Assembly (NCBI RefSeq): GCF_011758765.1
Contig: NZ_JAANOU010000001.1
Location: 2,108,001-2,172,000, forward strand
Source of the DNA: Amycolatopsis viridis
Lineage (GTDB): Bacteria; Actinomycetota; Actinomycetes; Mycobacteriales; Pseudonocardiaceae
DNA length: 64,000 nucleotides
Direction of reading: 5' to 3'
Below are positions 28,935-39,614 of this stretch, in pieces. A model generated the notes under the pieces. The model was not told the origin of the DNA and made no database searches. It was given only the letters and a program-made list of their open reading frames with translations. Position numbers and translations under genes: made by a program. Within the stretch, counting starts at the first letter, position 1. Every line of letters starts with the position of its first letter.

Positions 28935-29842
28935 GACAGCTCCACCGCGACCTCGGCCGCGACCCGCGCGTTGGACACCACCAGCTCCTCGTTGGCGTCC
29001 AGGCTCGCCCCGCCGCTGGCGGTGTGGAAGTGCTCCAGCAGCACCGGGGTCACGTCCTTGCCGTGCACCCCGCGTGAAGACAGCAGCTCCAGGCCCTCGG
29101 CGAGCAGCCGGTCGTGCAGCCCGGCGTCCATCTCCGCGTCGGCCGGGATCGGATTGGCCAGCAGCACCCCCGAGCTCGCGTACCGCCGGTGCGCGGCGAC
29201 CACGGCCGCGGCTGCGGCGGGGTCGTCGACCCGCCACGGCACCGGAAAGCCGGAGGTGCGCCGGTAGAAGGCGGGGAACTCGCCGGTCCGGTACCCGAGC
29301 ACCGGCACCGAGCTGGTCTCCAGCACCTCCAGGGTCGCGGCGATGTCCAGCACCGACTTCACCCCCGAGCACACCACGAGCACCGGCACCCGCGCGAGCA
29401 CACCCAGATCCGCGGAGACGTCCCAGGACTCGGTCGCCCCGAGGTGCACACCGCCGAGGCCGCCGGTCGCGAACACGCCGATGCCGGCCGCGTGCGCGAG
29501 CGCCGAGGTGCTCGCCACGGTGGTCGCGCCCGAGCGGCCGAGTCCGATCGCGGGGCCCAGGTCACGCAGGGACAGCTTGTCCAGCCCGGCGTCGGCCGCG
29601 CACACCCGCTCCAGCTGGGCTCGGGACAGGCCGGCGTGGGCGACCCCGTCCAGCACCGCGATCGTGGCCGGCACCGCGCCGGCCTTGCGCACGGTCTCTT
29701 CCAGGCGGTTCGCGACGGCGAGGTTGCGGCCGGGCGGCAGGCCGTGGGACAGGATGGTGCTTTCGAGCGCGACGACCGCCCGGCCGCTGTGCACGGCGTC
29801 GGCGATCTCGTCGGAGAGGGTTATCGGCGGTGTTCCGGTCAC
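28931..29842 (-). CDS. psuG: Pseudouridine-5'-phosphate glycosidase
   Basis: Protein of 303 aa that splits pseudouridine 5'-phosphate to uracil and ribose 5-phosphate, completing pseudouridine salvage. Highly conserved stretches include VALESTILSHGLP, ATIAVLDGVAHAGL, FATGGLGGVHLGA and VCSGVKSVLDIAATLE. GTG start. It forms a two-gene operon with the kinase, allowing breakdown of modified nucleoside from RNA turnover. Confidence 0.92.
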   Translation of the reverse strand: MTGTPPITLSDEIADAVHSGRAVVALESTILSHGLPPGRNLAVANRLEETVRKAGAVPATIAVLDGVAHAGLSRAQLERVCAADAGLDKLSLRDLGPAIGLGRSGATTVASTSALAHAAGIGVFATGGLGGVHLGATESWDVSADLGVLARVPVLVVCSGVKSVLDIAATLEVLETSSVPVLGYRTGEFPAFYRRTSGFPVPWRVDDPAAAAAVVAAHRRYASSGVLLANPIPADAEMDAGLHDRLLAEGLELLSSRGVHGKDVTPVLLEHFHTASGGASLDANEELVVSNARVAAEVAVELS

Positions 29843-29854
29843 GAGGGACCATCT

Positions 29855-30364
29855 TCACCGACGTGGCCCGGTGAAGTCCCAGCGGGTGGGCGACCCGCCG
29901 AAGTCGCGCCCGTCGAGGCCGAACACCCACCGGGGCCGCACCCGGACGGTCGCGTTGACCTCCGGATCGAGGAAGTCGGGGCCGTAGCCGGTCCGGTACT
30001 TCGCGTTCACCGCGTCCAGGAACGCCTGCCTGGACACGCTGTCCCGCACGACCCGAGCGGTCCCTTCGGCGACGACCGGGTTGAGCGGGTCGTCCGTCGA
30101 GATCGTCACCGCGGGGTTGGCCAGCAGGTTGCGCACCTTGCGCGCGGAGCGTGCGGAGGAGAACCACAGCGCCTCGTCGAGCCACACCGCCCACACCGGC
30201 ATCAGGTGCGGGCGGCCGTCCGGCCACACCGTGGCCACCCAGTAGTCGCGGGAGTCGCGGAGCCGCTTCTCCGCCCACGACCAGGGCAGCAGGCCGGTGC
30301 CCTGGTCCGCGGGCAGGGTCCCGTACCCCGGCATGTGCGGGCGGGTGGTGCGGGGAAAGGTCAT
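29855..30364 (-). CDS. Pyridoxamine 5'-phosphate oxidase family protein
   Basis: Split-barrel flavin-binding protein of 169 aa. The typical strands are DYWVATVWPDGRPHLMPVWAVW and ARKVRNLLANPAVTIS. In actinobacteria most of these bind F420 or FMN and reduce small molecules, and few make pyridoxal phosphate. The substrate is unknown. It lies 12 bases upstream of psuG and 15 bases downstream of the tautomerase on the same strand, so all four genes may be one transcript. Confidence 0.82.
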   Translation of the reverse strand: MTFPRTTRPHMPGYGTLPADQGTGLLPWSWAEKRLRDSRDYWVATVWPDGRPHLMPVWAVWLDEALWFSSARSARKVRNLLANPAVTISTDDPLNPVVAEGTARVVRDSVSRQAFLDAVNAKYRTGYGPDFLDPEVNATVRVRPRWVFGLDGRDFGGSPTRWDFTGPRR

Positions 30365-30379
30365 CGGCGGGCCCTCCCT

Positions 30380-30745
30380 TCACTCCAGATACTGCGCCAC
30401 ACCCTCGCCGAAAGACCAGTCCACCGGCTGGTTCTCGGTCACCGTGATCAGCACGTTGCGCGGTTCGATCCCGGCCCGTTCAGCGGCCAGCTCCGCGATG
30501 GCGGCGTAGAGCGCCTTTTTCTCCGCGTACGTGCGGCCGGCGCGCATGGTGAACACCACGCCGTCGTCCCGCGGGATGCCGGGGTAGGTGCTGTACCGCA
30601 CCTGCCCCGCCGACGAGATGACCTGGAAGAGGTCGTCGTCGGGGAACCCGAGCGTCTCGGTCAGTGCCTGGTGGACGGCGTCGCCGAGGGCGGCCAGGGT
30701 CGCGTCGTCGTGGGTGGGCAGGGCGTCGATTCGTACCAGGGGCAT
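30380..30745 (-). CDS. Tautomerase family protein
   Basis: Protein of 121 aa beginning MPLVRIDALP, so Pro2 becomes the catalytic N-terminal proline of the 4-oxalocrotonate tautomerase superfamily. The segment FTMRAGRTYAEKKALYAAIAELA is the second family landmark. The substrate is unknown. A palindrome lies 8 bp before the ATG, so the gene is likely repressed by a TetR-type protein that is not encoded next to it. Confidence 0.82.
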   Translation of the reverse strand: MPLVRIDALPTHDDATLAALGDAVHQALTETLGFPDDDLFQVISSAGQVRYSTYPGIPRDDGVVFTMRAGRTYAEKKALYAAIAELAAERAGIEPRNVLITVTENQPVDWSFGEGVAQYLE

Positions 30746-30753
30746 GACCGCAC

Positions 30754-30773
30754 TGTACATACCAGTAGGTACA
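30754..30773. promoter_or_regulatory. TetR-type palindromic operator before the tautomerase
   Basis: The 20-mer TGTACATACCAGTAGGTACA is symmetric at 16 of 20 positions (TGTAC-TAC against GTA-GTACA). It lies in the 75-bp gap between the tautomerase and DUF3039 genes and resembles operators of TetR-family repressors. Confidence 0.6.
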
Positions 30774-30820
30774 GAAGGCCGCGGTGTCGTCGCACCGGGG
30801 TGCTGCGGCAAAATGGGGGC

Positions 30821-31075
30821 ATGAGCACATCGACGCTGCCCGAGGTCGACACCCGTCCGGAGTCCACCGAGGAGACCGACAGCGATCAGCCGAAGGTCTT
30901 CCACTACGTGCGCAAGGACAAGATCGCCGAAAGCGCGGTCATGGGCACGCACGTGGTGGCGCTGTGCGGCGAGGTCTTCCCCGTCACCCGCTCGCCCAAG
31001 CCCGGGTCGCCCGTGTGCCCGGCCTGCAAGGAGATCTACGAGGGGTTGCGGCCCGGTCCCGAGGGCGACGACTGA
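30821..31075 (+). CDS. DUF3039 protein, zinc-ribbon-like
   Basis: Protein of 84 aa conserved in actinobacteria. After an acidic N-terminus it has HYVRKDKIAESAV and a Cys motif LCGEVFPV...CPACKEIYE, probably binding zinc. Function unknown. The ATG at 30821 is preceded by a G-rich stretch. Its last 40 bases overlap the end of the convergent YihY gene. Confidence 0.85.
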   Translation: MSTSTLPEVDTRPESTEETDSDQPKVFHYVRKDKIAESAVMGTHVVALCGEVFPVTRSPKPGSPVCPACKEIYEGLRPGPEGDD

Positions 31076-32130
31076 GACGGTTGATCGGCGAGGGGGTCGC
31101 GCGCCGGGGCCTCCTCGTGCTTGCGCGGCCTGCGCAGCGGCTGGGCGGTGCGCTCCCACAGTGACGGCGAGTCGCCGCGCAGGCGGTCCTGGGCGCGTTC
31201 CATCTCCAGCCGCCGCCACTTGCGCCGCTGGCGGCGCGTCATCTTCGCCGGCCACAGCTCCTGGATCGCGGCGTTGAAGTACGCGCCGCTGACGATCGCC
31301 ATGCCGATGAAGTAGGTGAACAGCAGGAACGCGATCGGCGTGGCCAGCGCGCCGTAGGTGTAGCCGGTGCTGGTGATCCAGGACAGGTAGATCCGCAGCC
31401 CGATACTGGCGAGCAGGAAGATCACCATCGCCAGCACCGCGCCGGGCAGGCCGCGGTGCCAGGGCAGGCGCCGCGGCAGGGCGAGCTTGTACAGCGTTGC
31501 CACGGCCAGGACCAGCAGCAGCCCGATCACCGGGTAGTACAGCCAGCTGATCCACGTGGTGATCGTCGGCGCCCAGCTGTCCGGCAGGAAGTCGATCAGG
31601 ACGTCCGGTCCGATCGCGATGATCGGCAGTCCGACCACCAGCAGGACGAGGCTCGCCAGGTAGAGCAGCAGCGCGTAGATCCGCTGCCAGACCTCGTTGC
31701 GCACGCCGTACTGGTCGTGCGCCACCGTGATCGCGTCGACGAACGACGACATCGCCGACGAGCCCGCCCACAGCGAGATCAGGAATCCGACCGAGACGAT
31801 CTCGCCCTTGCCGATGGTGAGGATGTCATCGACCGTGGGCGAGATGATCTGGTTGACCACGTTGCCGCTGAAGATCTTGTCCGCGAACGTGATGATCCGG
31901 TCGTGCACCGTCCGCACGAAGCCCGGGCCGAACCAGTCGCCCATGAAACCGAGACTGCCCAGCAGGCCCAGCAGCAGCGGTGGCAGGGACAGCGTCTGCC
32001 AGAACGCGGCCTCCGCCGACTCGGAGAAGATGTTGCTGTCCCACGCCTTGTTCAGCGTGCGGCTGAGCAGGCGCACCGGCCCCTTGCGGCGGGCGGTGCC
32101 TCCGGGCGTCTCGTCGGACGGTGCACTCAT
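31036..32130 (-). CDS. YihY/virulence factor BrkB family membrane protein
   Basis: Integral membrane protein of 364 aa with about six helices (for example LPPLLLGLLGSLGF, IYALLLYLASLVLLVVGLPII and AVLAMVIFLLASIGLRIYL), preceded by a short basic N-terminus and followed by an Arg-rich cytoplasmic tail. Family members were once called ribonuclease BN in error, and their actual function is unclear. I prefer the ATG at 32130; another in-frame ATG at 32145 is possible. Confidence 0.82.
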   Translation of the reverse strand: MSAPSDETPGGTARRKGPVRLLSRTLNKAWDSNIFSESAEAAFWQTLSLPPLLLGLLGSLGFMGDWFGPGFVRTVHDRIITFADKIFSGNVVNQIISPTVDDILTIGKGEIVSVGFLISLWAGSSAMSSFVDAITVAHDQYGVRNEVWQRIYALLLYLASLVLLVVGLPIIAIGPDVLIDFLPDSWAPTITTWISWLYYPVIGLLLVLAVATLYKLALPRRLPWHRGLPGAVLAMVIFLLASIGLRIYLSWITSTGYTYGALATPIAFLLFTYFIGMAIVSGAYFNAAIQELWPAKMTRRQRRKWRRLEMERAQDRLRGDSPSLWERTAQPLRRPRKHEEAPARDPLADQPSQSSPSGPGRNPS

Positions 32131-32342
32131 GTCAGCCCCAAGCATGGCGGACGTGGCTGGATTTGGCTTGTCAAGACCTGTGGTGTGTTCAACTCCGCCG
32201 TGCCGTTCGCCGCGACTGTCGGTGGGGGCGGGTAATCTCCGGTGAGCCGCCCTCACCCCCGTCCGGCGTCGCGGCCGGGCAGTTCCGTGGGGGCATTCGC
32301 ATGTCGCGTTCCATCGTCGGCGAGAGGAGGGGGAGGAATCCC

Positions 32343-34106
32343 TTGTCGGACACGGCCCAGGGTAATCGGACCGATCAGGGCTTCGCCGCACCCGAGCCCC
32401 AGCACGACTCCACCGCCCGCCCGCTGCGGGCCTGGCAGCGCCGGGCGCTGACGAAGTACCTGAGCACCAAGCCGCAGGACTTCCTCGCCGTCGCGACGCC
32501 GGGCGCGGGTAAAACGGTGTTCGGCCTGCGCATCGCGGCGGAGCTGCTGTCCGACCGGACGGTCGAGGCGGTCACGATCGTGACCCCGACCGAGCACCTC
32601 AAGCACCAGTGGGCCGCCTCCGCGGCGATGGCCGGCATCCCGATCGACTCGAACTACCGCAACGGCCAGGGCGCGGTCGCGGCCGACTACCGCGGTGTGG
32701 CGCTGACGTACGCGCAGGTGGCGGCCCACCCGACGCTGCACCGGGTGCGCACCGAAGGCCGCAAGACGCTGGTCATCCTCGACGAGATCCACCACGGCGG
32801 TGACGCGAAGTCCTGGGGCGACGCGATCCGGGAGGCGTTCACGCCGGCGGTGCGGCGAGTGGCGCTGACCGGGACACCGTTCCGCAGCGATGATTCGCCC
32901 ATCCCGTTCGTCACCTACGAGCCGGACGCCGACGGCTCGCTGCGCAGCAAGGCCGACCACTCCTACGGCTACGCCGACGCGCTCGCCGACGGCGTCGTCC
33001 GGCCGGTCGTGTTCCTCGCCTACAGCGGCGAGGCGTCCTGGCGCACCAGCGCGGGGGAGGAGTTCACCGCACGCCTGGGCGAGCCGCTGACGGCTGAGCA
33101 GACGGCCCGCGCGTGGCGCACGGCGCTGGATCCCGGGGGCGAGTGGATCCCGTCGGTCCTGCAGGCCGCCGACACGCGGCTGCAGCAGCTGCGCAGCGGT
33201 GGGATCCCGGACGCGGGCGGCCTGGTCATCGCCACCGACCAGGAGTCCGCGCGCGCCTACGCCAAGATCCTCGCCCGCATCACCGGCGAGGCACCCACCG
33301 TGGTGCTCTCCGACGACCCGAAGGCGACCGCCCGGATCAGCGAGTTCTCCGAGTCCACGGACCGGTGGCTGGTCGCGGTCCGGATGGTGTCCGAAGGTGT
33401 CGACGTGCCGCGCCTGGCGGTCGGCGTGTACGCGACGAGCGCGTCCACCCCGCTGTTCTTCGCGCAGGCCATCGGGCGGTTCGTGCGGGCGCGGCGCAAG
33501 GGCGAGACGGCGAGCGTGTTCCTGCCCAGCGTGCCGGTGCTGCTGGAGCTGGCCAGCGAGCTGGAGGCCCAGCGCGACCACGTGCTCGGCAAGCCGCACC
33601 GGGAGAAGGACGGCTGGGACGACGAGCTGCTGGCGCAGGCCAACCGCACCGAGGACGAGCCCGGCGAGGAGGAGAAGGCGTTCACCTCGCTCGGCGCGTC
33701 CGCGGAGCTGGATCAGGTGATCTACGACGGCAACTCGTTCGGCACGGCGGTGTTCTCCGGCAGCGAGGAGGAGCAGGAGTACCTCGGACTGCCCGGGTTG
33801 CTGGAGCCGGACCAGGTGCGGGCGCTGCTGCGCAAGCGGCAGGAGGAGCAGCTGGCCGACGCCGCCCGGCGGAAGCCGGCGACCGAGCAGGTTCCCGCGC
33901 CGGGGCCGAAGCCGCAGTCGGTCAACGAGCGCATCGCCGCCCTGCGCAAGGAGCTGAACACGCTGGTCGGCATGTACCACCACCGCACGCGCAAGCCGCA
34001 CGGCGCGATCCACAGCGAGCTGCGCCGGGCCTGTGGCGGCCCGCCGACCGCGATGGCGACCATGGAGCAGCTCGAGGAGCGGATCGCGACCCTGCGTTCC
34101 TGGTGA
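32343..34106 (+). CDS. SF2 DEAD/DEAH-type helicase
   Basis: Helicase of about 587 aa. Motif I is ATPGAGKT, motif II is DEIH in VILDEIHHGG, motif III is LTGTPFR and motif VI lies in QAIGRFVRARR. A C-terminal region after about 470 is rich in Glu and ends with a helical segment (NERIAALRKELNTLVGMYHHR). It resembles the actinobacterial UvrB/XPB-like ATPases of unknown role. I favour the TTG at 32343, because GGAGG lies 7 bases before it. An ATG at 32301 would add 14 residues but lacks such a site. Confidence 0.8.
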   Translation: MSDTAQGNRTDQGFAAPEPQHDSTARPLRAWQRRALTKYLSTKPQDFLAVATPGAGKTVFGLRIAAELLSDRTVEAVTIVTPTEHLKHQWAASAAMAGIPIDSNYRNGQGAVAADYRGVALTYAQVAAHPTLHRVRTEGRKTLVILDEIHHGGDAKSWGDAIREAFTPAVRRVALTGTPFRSDDSPIPFVTYEPDADGSLRSKADHSYGYADALADGVVRPVVFLAYSGEASWRTSAGEEFTARLGEPLTAEQTARAWRTALDPGGEWIPSVLQAADTRLQQLRSGGIPDAGGLVIATDQESARAYAKILARITGEAPTVVLSDDPKATARISEFSESTDRWLVAVRMVSEGVDVPRLAVGVYATSASTPLFFAQAIGRFVRARRKGETASVFLPSVPVLLELASELEAQRDHVLGKPHREKDGWDDELLAQANRTEDEPGEEEKAFTSLGASAELDQVIYDGNSFGTAVFSGSEEEQEYLGLPGLLEPDQVRALLRKRQEEQLADAARRKPATEQVPAPGPKPQSVNERIAALRKELNTLVGMYHHRTRKPHGAIHSELRRACGGPPTAMATMEQLEERIATLRSW

Positions 34107-34159
34107 GGCCCCGCACCGGCCGGGTTGCGAGCCTCACCGGACGGTCCCGGAAACCAGAA

Positions 34160-34187
34160 CGGGCGCCCGGGAAGTCCCGGGCGCCCG
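34160..34187. terminator. Bidirectional hairpin terminator
   Basis: A perfect 13-bp stem, CGGGCGCCCGGGA with TCCCGGGCGCCCG, has a 2-base nominal loop. Flanking ACCAG/CTGGT can extend it past a bulge. It lies between the convergent helicase and DUF7455 genes. Confidence 0.75.
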
Positions 34188-34205
34188 CTGGTCGTCTGTG
34201 GTGCC

Positions 34206-34388
34206 TCAGCCGCGCTGGATCTCCGCAGCGATCTCCTTGAGCTTCGACTCGTACTCGCGGGCGTGGTGGCCGCAGAAGAGCAGCTCGCCACCGCTGGAGA
34301 GGATGGCTCGTACCTGTGCTGCGGCGCCGCACCGGTCACAACGGTCGGCTGCGGTCAACTCGGGGCGGGTGAGCGTCGGTGATGTCAT
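34206..34388 (-). CDS. DUF7455 zinc-ribbon protein
   Basis: Protein of 60 aa beginning MTSPTLTRPEL with DRCDRCGAAAQVRAILSSGGELLFCGHHAREY, a CxxC...CxxH ribbon likely to bind zinc. This small protein is widely conserved in actinobacteria, commonly not far from sigA; its function is unknown. ATG at 34388 is preceded by GGGAGACTCC. Confidence 0.85.
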   Translation of the reverse strand: MTSPTLTRPELTAADRCDRCGAAAQVRAILSSGGELLFCGHHAREYESKLKEIAAEIQRG

Positions 34389-34986
34389 TGGAGTCTCCCT
34401 CCGTCCCGGCATCGGTCGCCCGATGCCATCGATCCAGCGGCGACCACTTCGGCCCCTGCGGTTGCCCGTCGGCTCCGCGGTGTTCGCTGGCCTCCACTCT
34501 TGCAGACGCTGAGCGCCTGGCAAGTGTTCCCGGCTGTGTGGGATGTGTGTCACGCAGAATTACCCCGGATGCCGTAGATCAATCCCGCAGTCCGGGCAGT
34601 GCCGCACGCCGGGCACTCGTTTTCCGTGGTCAGCACCGTGCGGTGCAGCAGGGACCGGCGGGCCGGAACCGGTGTCAAGTGGCCACGCGGGCGGGCTTGT
34701 TCGTTCTCAGCAGAATTTTTCGCGCCGGTCCGAGGCGGGATCGTGATCAGTCCGTGCGCGAGACCATCCCCCGCCCGGGGCAGTGGTGGGACACTGCGGG
34801 CATGACGACAGTGGCGGCCGGGGCCGGCGGCGGCAGCCCGCGGCGGTTCCGGGCGGTGTCCCATCTGCGGCACGTCGGTGCGCCTCTCTTTGGCAGTGAC
34901 GTGCGTCTCACCTTGACCTCCGGCCGGATCCCGTCCGCGCCGGACGGCGCGGTGGGCGCACCCGGCCGGCTCCCCGCCGCCCGCCG
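34389..34986. other. 598-bp gap without a supported gene
   Basis: The stretch is less GC-rich than its surroundings (34540-34750). A minus-strand frame ending at 34550 contains a possible zinc knuckle, ENECPACGTARTAGLIYG, but has no convincing start or ribosome site. A plus-strand frame from 34801 (MTTVAAGAGGG) runs toward the next gene in a different frame. I see no RNA gene or repeat. Confidence 0.4.
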
Positions 34987-35631
34987 GTGGCGGTGCTAGT
35001 GGCACTGCTGGACGAGGTGCGCTGGCTCCCGGGCGCCGCACGCCTGATCGACCTCGCGCGCGCCGGGACGGCGCAGTGGAAGAGCGAATCGACCGCTCTC
35101 GTGACGCTGGTGTCGGTGCGTGCGCACGGCGTCACGGCGCCCGCCCAGGACGACGCCGCGGTGGCGGCGAGGTCGCCGGAGACGGTCGCGGACGCGGTCG
35201 CCAGGCTGTCCGAGGGGCGGCTGACGGCGGTGGCCGCCGACGGCGCGTGGACGGCCGCCGCACTCGAGGCGATCCTGTCCGGGGTGCCCGAGCTGGACGC
35301 GGCGGTGGTGGCCGTCGTGGACACCGCGGACCTGGGCGCGCCCGACACCCCGGACCGCGCCCTGCGCGACTACCTCGACGGCGGCCTGCCCCCGTTCTGG
35401 AGTTTCCCTTGCCGGGCCCGGAAATTCGTGTTCCTCGCCGGAACGATCACCGGTCCCGGTGGGACACTTCTGGCCATTGTGGACACCGAGCGCGGGGTTG
35501 GCCGCGACGGCGTGCACCTGCAACTCCTGGACCGGGTCGTGGCCGCGTTGCGCGGGCTGCTGCTGGTGGTCCCGGCCGGGGACGCGGCCGCGGCCCGGGC
35601 GCTGGTGGCCAGGGCCGGGTTCAGCGCCTGA
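34987..35631 (+). CDS. Conserved hypothetical protein (possibly DUF6885-like)
   Basis: Protein of about 214 aa with no membrane segment. The C-terminal part (RKFVFLAGTITGPGGTLLAIVD and GRDGVHLQLLDRVVAAL) recalls the DUF6885 family, but I am not certain. The start is weak: GTG at 34987, 34993 or 34999, none with a ribosome site. The true N-terminus could lie upstream. The stop overlaps the convergent permease by 11 bases. Confidence 0.55.
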   Translation: MAVLVALLDEVRWLPGAARLIDLARAGTAQWKSESTALVTLVSVRAHGVTAPAQDDAAVAARSPETVADAVARLSEGRLTAVAADGAWTAAALEAILSGVPELDAAVVAVVDTADLGAPDTPDRALRDYLDGGLPPFWSFPCRARKFVFLAGTITGPGGTLLAIVDTERGVGRDGVHLQLLDRVVAALRGLLLVVPAGDAAAARALVARAGFSA

Positions 35632-37061
35632 CCGCGAGCCGGGAATGCCGGCGGCCATAGGCGAAGTAGATGACCAGGCCGATCACAAGCCAGACGGCGA
35701 ACCGGATCCAGGTCATGACGCTGAGGTTCAGCATCAGGTAAAGGCACGCCAGCGCGGCGACGACCGGCAGCACCGGGGACAGCGGAACCGTGAACGGCCG
35801 GGTGAGGTCCGGTCGCTTGCGGCGCAGCACGGGCACCGCGATCGCGACGATCACCATCGCGGACAGCGCGCCGATGCTGACCATGTCGGACAGCTCGGTG
35901 ATCGGCACGAACGCCGCGAGCACGGCGATCAGCACCGCGCCGCCGATCGTCATCCGGTGCGGGGTGCCCCAGCGCGGATGCGTGGTGCCGATCGGCTTCG
36001 GCAGCAGCCCGTCCCGGCCCATCGCGAAGCCGATGCGGCCGATGGTGACCAGCTCGACCATCATCACCGAGGTCAGGCCGGTGATCGCGCCGAGCGAGAT
36101 GAGGGCGCTGATCCAGTGCTGGCCGACCGAGTCGAACGCGGCGGCGAGCGGGGCGCCGGTGTCGATGTCGGTGAACGGCACCATCCCCGTCAGCACCAGC
36201 GAAACACCGATGTAGAGCAGCGCGCACAAGCCGAGCGCGCCCAGGATGCCGACGCGCAGGTCCTTGCGCGGGTTGCGGGTCTCCTCGCCGAGGTTGGCCA
36301 GCGCCTCGAACCCGGTGTAGGCGAAGAACACGATCGCCGCGGCGGACAGCACACCGCCGATGCCGTAGATGGACTGTTCGAGCCCGAGCCCGGCCTGCAC
36401 CACCGGCTGGTGCAGCACGTTCGACTCGCCACCGCTGGACTGGACCGGCGGGACGAACGGGGTCAGGTTGGCCCCCTTGATGAAGAACACCCCGACGGCG
36501 ACGATCAGGACGCACACCGCGACCTTGACCAGCACCAGCAGGTTCGTCACCCGGGCCGACTCGCGGATGCCGAGGACGGCGACGACGGTGAGGACCGCGA
36601 TGATCACCACGGCACCGACGTTCACGGTCGCTTTTTCGCCGAACCAGTCCTGTGGCAGGCCGAGCAGGTTCGCCAGGTATCCCGACCAGCTGCGGGACAC
36701 CACGGCCGCGCCCAGGGCGAACTCGAGGAGCAGGTCCCAGCCGATGATCCAGGCGAACACCTCGCCCAGGGTCGCGAAGGCGTAGGTGTAAGCGCTGCCC
36801 GCGGTCGGCACGCAGGACGCCAGCTCCGCGTAGCAGAGGGCGGCGAGCCCGGCGACCACGGCGCCGATCACGAACGACAGGGTCACGGCCGGGTCCGGCG
36901 TGCGTCTTGGCCTCCACCCCGGCGAGCGTGAAGATCCCGGTGCCGATGATGATGCCGACTCCGAAGCCCACCAGATCACGGGCGCGCAGACGGCGCTTCA
37001 GTTCACCGGACTCCTGCCGGGCGAGGATGTCGTTGACGTCGAGCGTTCGGGTGATGCCCAT
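35621..37061 (-). pseudogene. APC cationic amino acid permease with a frameshift
   Basis: The N-terminal part (MGITRTLDVNDILARQ through GIIIGTGIFTLAGVEAKTHAGP) lies in one frame and the rest (AVTLSFVIGAVVAGLAALC to the C-terminus) in another. Together they give a complete 12-helix permease of about 479 aa resembling YfnA/CAT transporters of cationic amino acids. The junction reads GGACCCGGCC on the minus strand; removing one C of CCC (36891-36893) restores GPAVTL. The total length, 1441 nt, is one base over a codon multiple. It is either a recent inactivating insertion or a sequencing error; nothing else is damaged. Confidence 0.8.
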
Positions 37062-37158
37062 GCGGGAACGTTAGAAGATCACCGCGCGGGCCGCAGCACT
37101 GCGTTCCGCAGCTGTGCGGTGCGTGCCCTGGGGATCGCCGCGCCCACGTGCACGAGAA

Positions 37159-37193
37159 AGAGCCCGGGCCGCCGTGGTGGCGGCCCGGGCTCT
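37159..37193 (-). terminator. Strong terminator after sigA
   Basis: A 15-bp perfect stem, AGAGCCCGGGCCGCC with GGCGGCCCGGGCTCT, has a 5-base loop. On the minus strand it is followed by TTTCT, so it serves sigA, whose stop codon lies 12 bases before the stem. Confidence 0.82.
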
Positions 37194-37204
37194 GCCGGCT
37201 CGTC

Positions 37205-38602
<1,398 letters not shown>

Positions 38603-38788
38603 GTACGCCCTTTCGCAGCGGTCGATCACGGCGAGCCGGGGGTGGTGCGTCCCGGCTGCCTCAGATTCGGGGAACGTCCCGCGGCCTGCGGTTTTGTCCT
38701 CCGCGACCGTGGGCCGTGTTCCATTGTAACGACGATACGCCGGTGCGTTGCGGCCGATCACCGTTCAATCCCGCGGCGGGTGCGCCGC

Positions 38789-39550
38789 TCAGTGCTCCAG
38801 GCCCTCGGCCGCCGCCAGCGCCGCGCCCACGATCCCGGCGTTGTTCTGCAGCGATGCCGCCAGGACCGGCGTCCTGATGTCCAGCAGCGGCACCCACTTC
38901 TCGGCCTTCTTGCTGACGCCGCCGCCCACGATGAACAGATCGGGCCAGATGAGGTTCTCCAGCACGGACAGGTAACGGTTCACGCGCTTGGCCCACTGCG
39001 GGTAGGACAGGCCCTCGTTGTCCTTGACCGAGGCGGCCGCCTTCTTCTCGGCGTCGTGCCCGTCGACCTCGACGTGACCGAACTCGGTGTTCGGCATCAG
39101 TGCGCCGTGCTGGAACAGGGCGCTGCCGATGCCGGTGCCGAACGTCAGCAGCGTGGTGACACCCCGGCGGGCCACCGGGTCGCCGTAGCGGATCTCGGCC
39201 ATGCCGGCCGCATCGGCGTCGTTGAGCATCGCGATGTCGTCCTCGCGGCGGTCCAGCCGCTTGGCGAACAGCGCGTCCGCGTCGGTGCCGATCCAGCTGG
39301 GGTCGATGTTCGCCGCGGTGTGCGCGACACCCTTCTTGACCACCGCCGGCAGCGTGATGCCGACCGGGCCGTCCCAGCCGAAGTGGGCGACGATCCGGGT
39401 CACCACGTCGGCGACCGCGTCCGGGGTCGCCGGACGCGGCGTGTCGATCCGGAACCGGTCGCCGATCAGCGCGCCCTTCTCCAGGTCGACAAGGGCGCCC
39501 TTGATACCGCTGCCGCCGATGTCGATGCCGAAACCGCGGGTCGCCGTCAT
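38789..39550 (-). CDS. ppgK: Polyphosphate glucokinase
   Basis: ROK-family kinase of 253 aa that phosphorylates glucose with polyphosphate or ATP. It begins FGIDIGGSGIKGALVDL, the phosphate-binding motif, and has LNDADAAGMAE with a catalytic Asp and FGTGIGSALF. The place between sigA and a divergent suhB is the same as Rv2702. It provides glucose 6-phosphate from stored polyphosphate. Confidence 0.93.
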   Translation of the reverse strand: MTATRGFGIDIGGSGIKGALVDLEKGALIGDRFRIDTPRPATPDAVADVVTRIVAHFGWDGPVGITLPAVVKKGVAHTAANIDPSWIGTDADALFAKRLDRREDDIAMLNDADAAGMAEIRYGDPVARRGVTTLLTFGTGIGSALFQHGALMPNTEFGHVEVDGHDAEKKAAASVKDNEGLSYPQWAKRVNRYLSVLENLIWPDLFIVGGGVSKKAEKWVPLLDIRTPVLAASLQNNAGIVGAALAAAEGLEH

Positions 39551-39614
39551 TGGCGCCGTCCCTTCTCGCTCGATTCAGAAACCTGTGCCGGAGACTTTAA
39601 CCGGGTGTGGTCCC

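Noticed and set aside
32253-34013. A 586-codon minus-strand frame opposite the helicase
   Set aside because: A shadow of the helicase gene, whose motifs are intact on the plus strand.
34550-35041. A minus-strand gene ending in a CPACG zinc knuckle
   Set aside because: Only the last 20 or so residues look protein-like; the frame overlaps the start of the 34987 gene and has no ribosome site.
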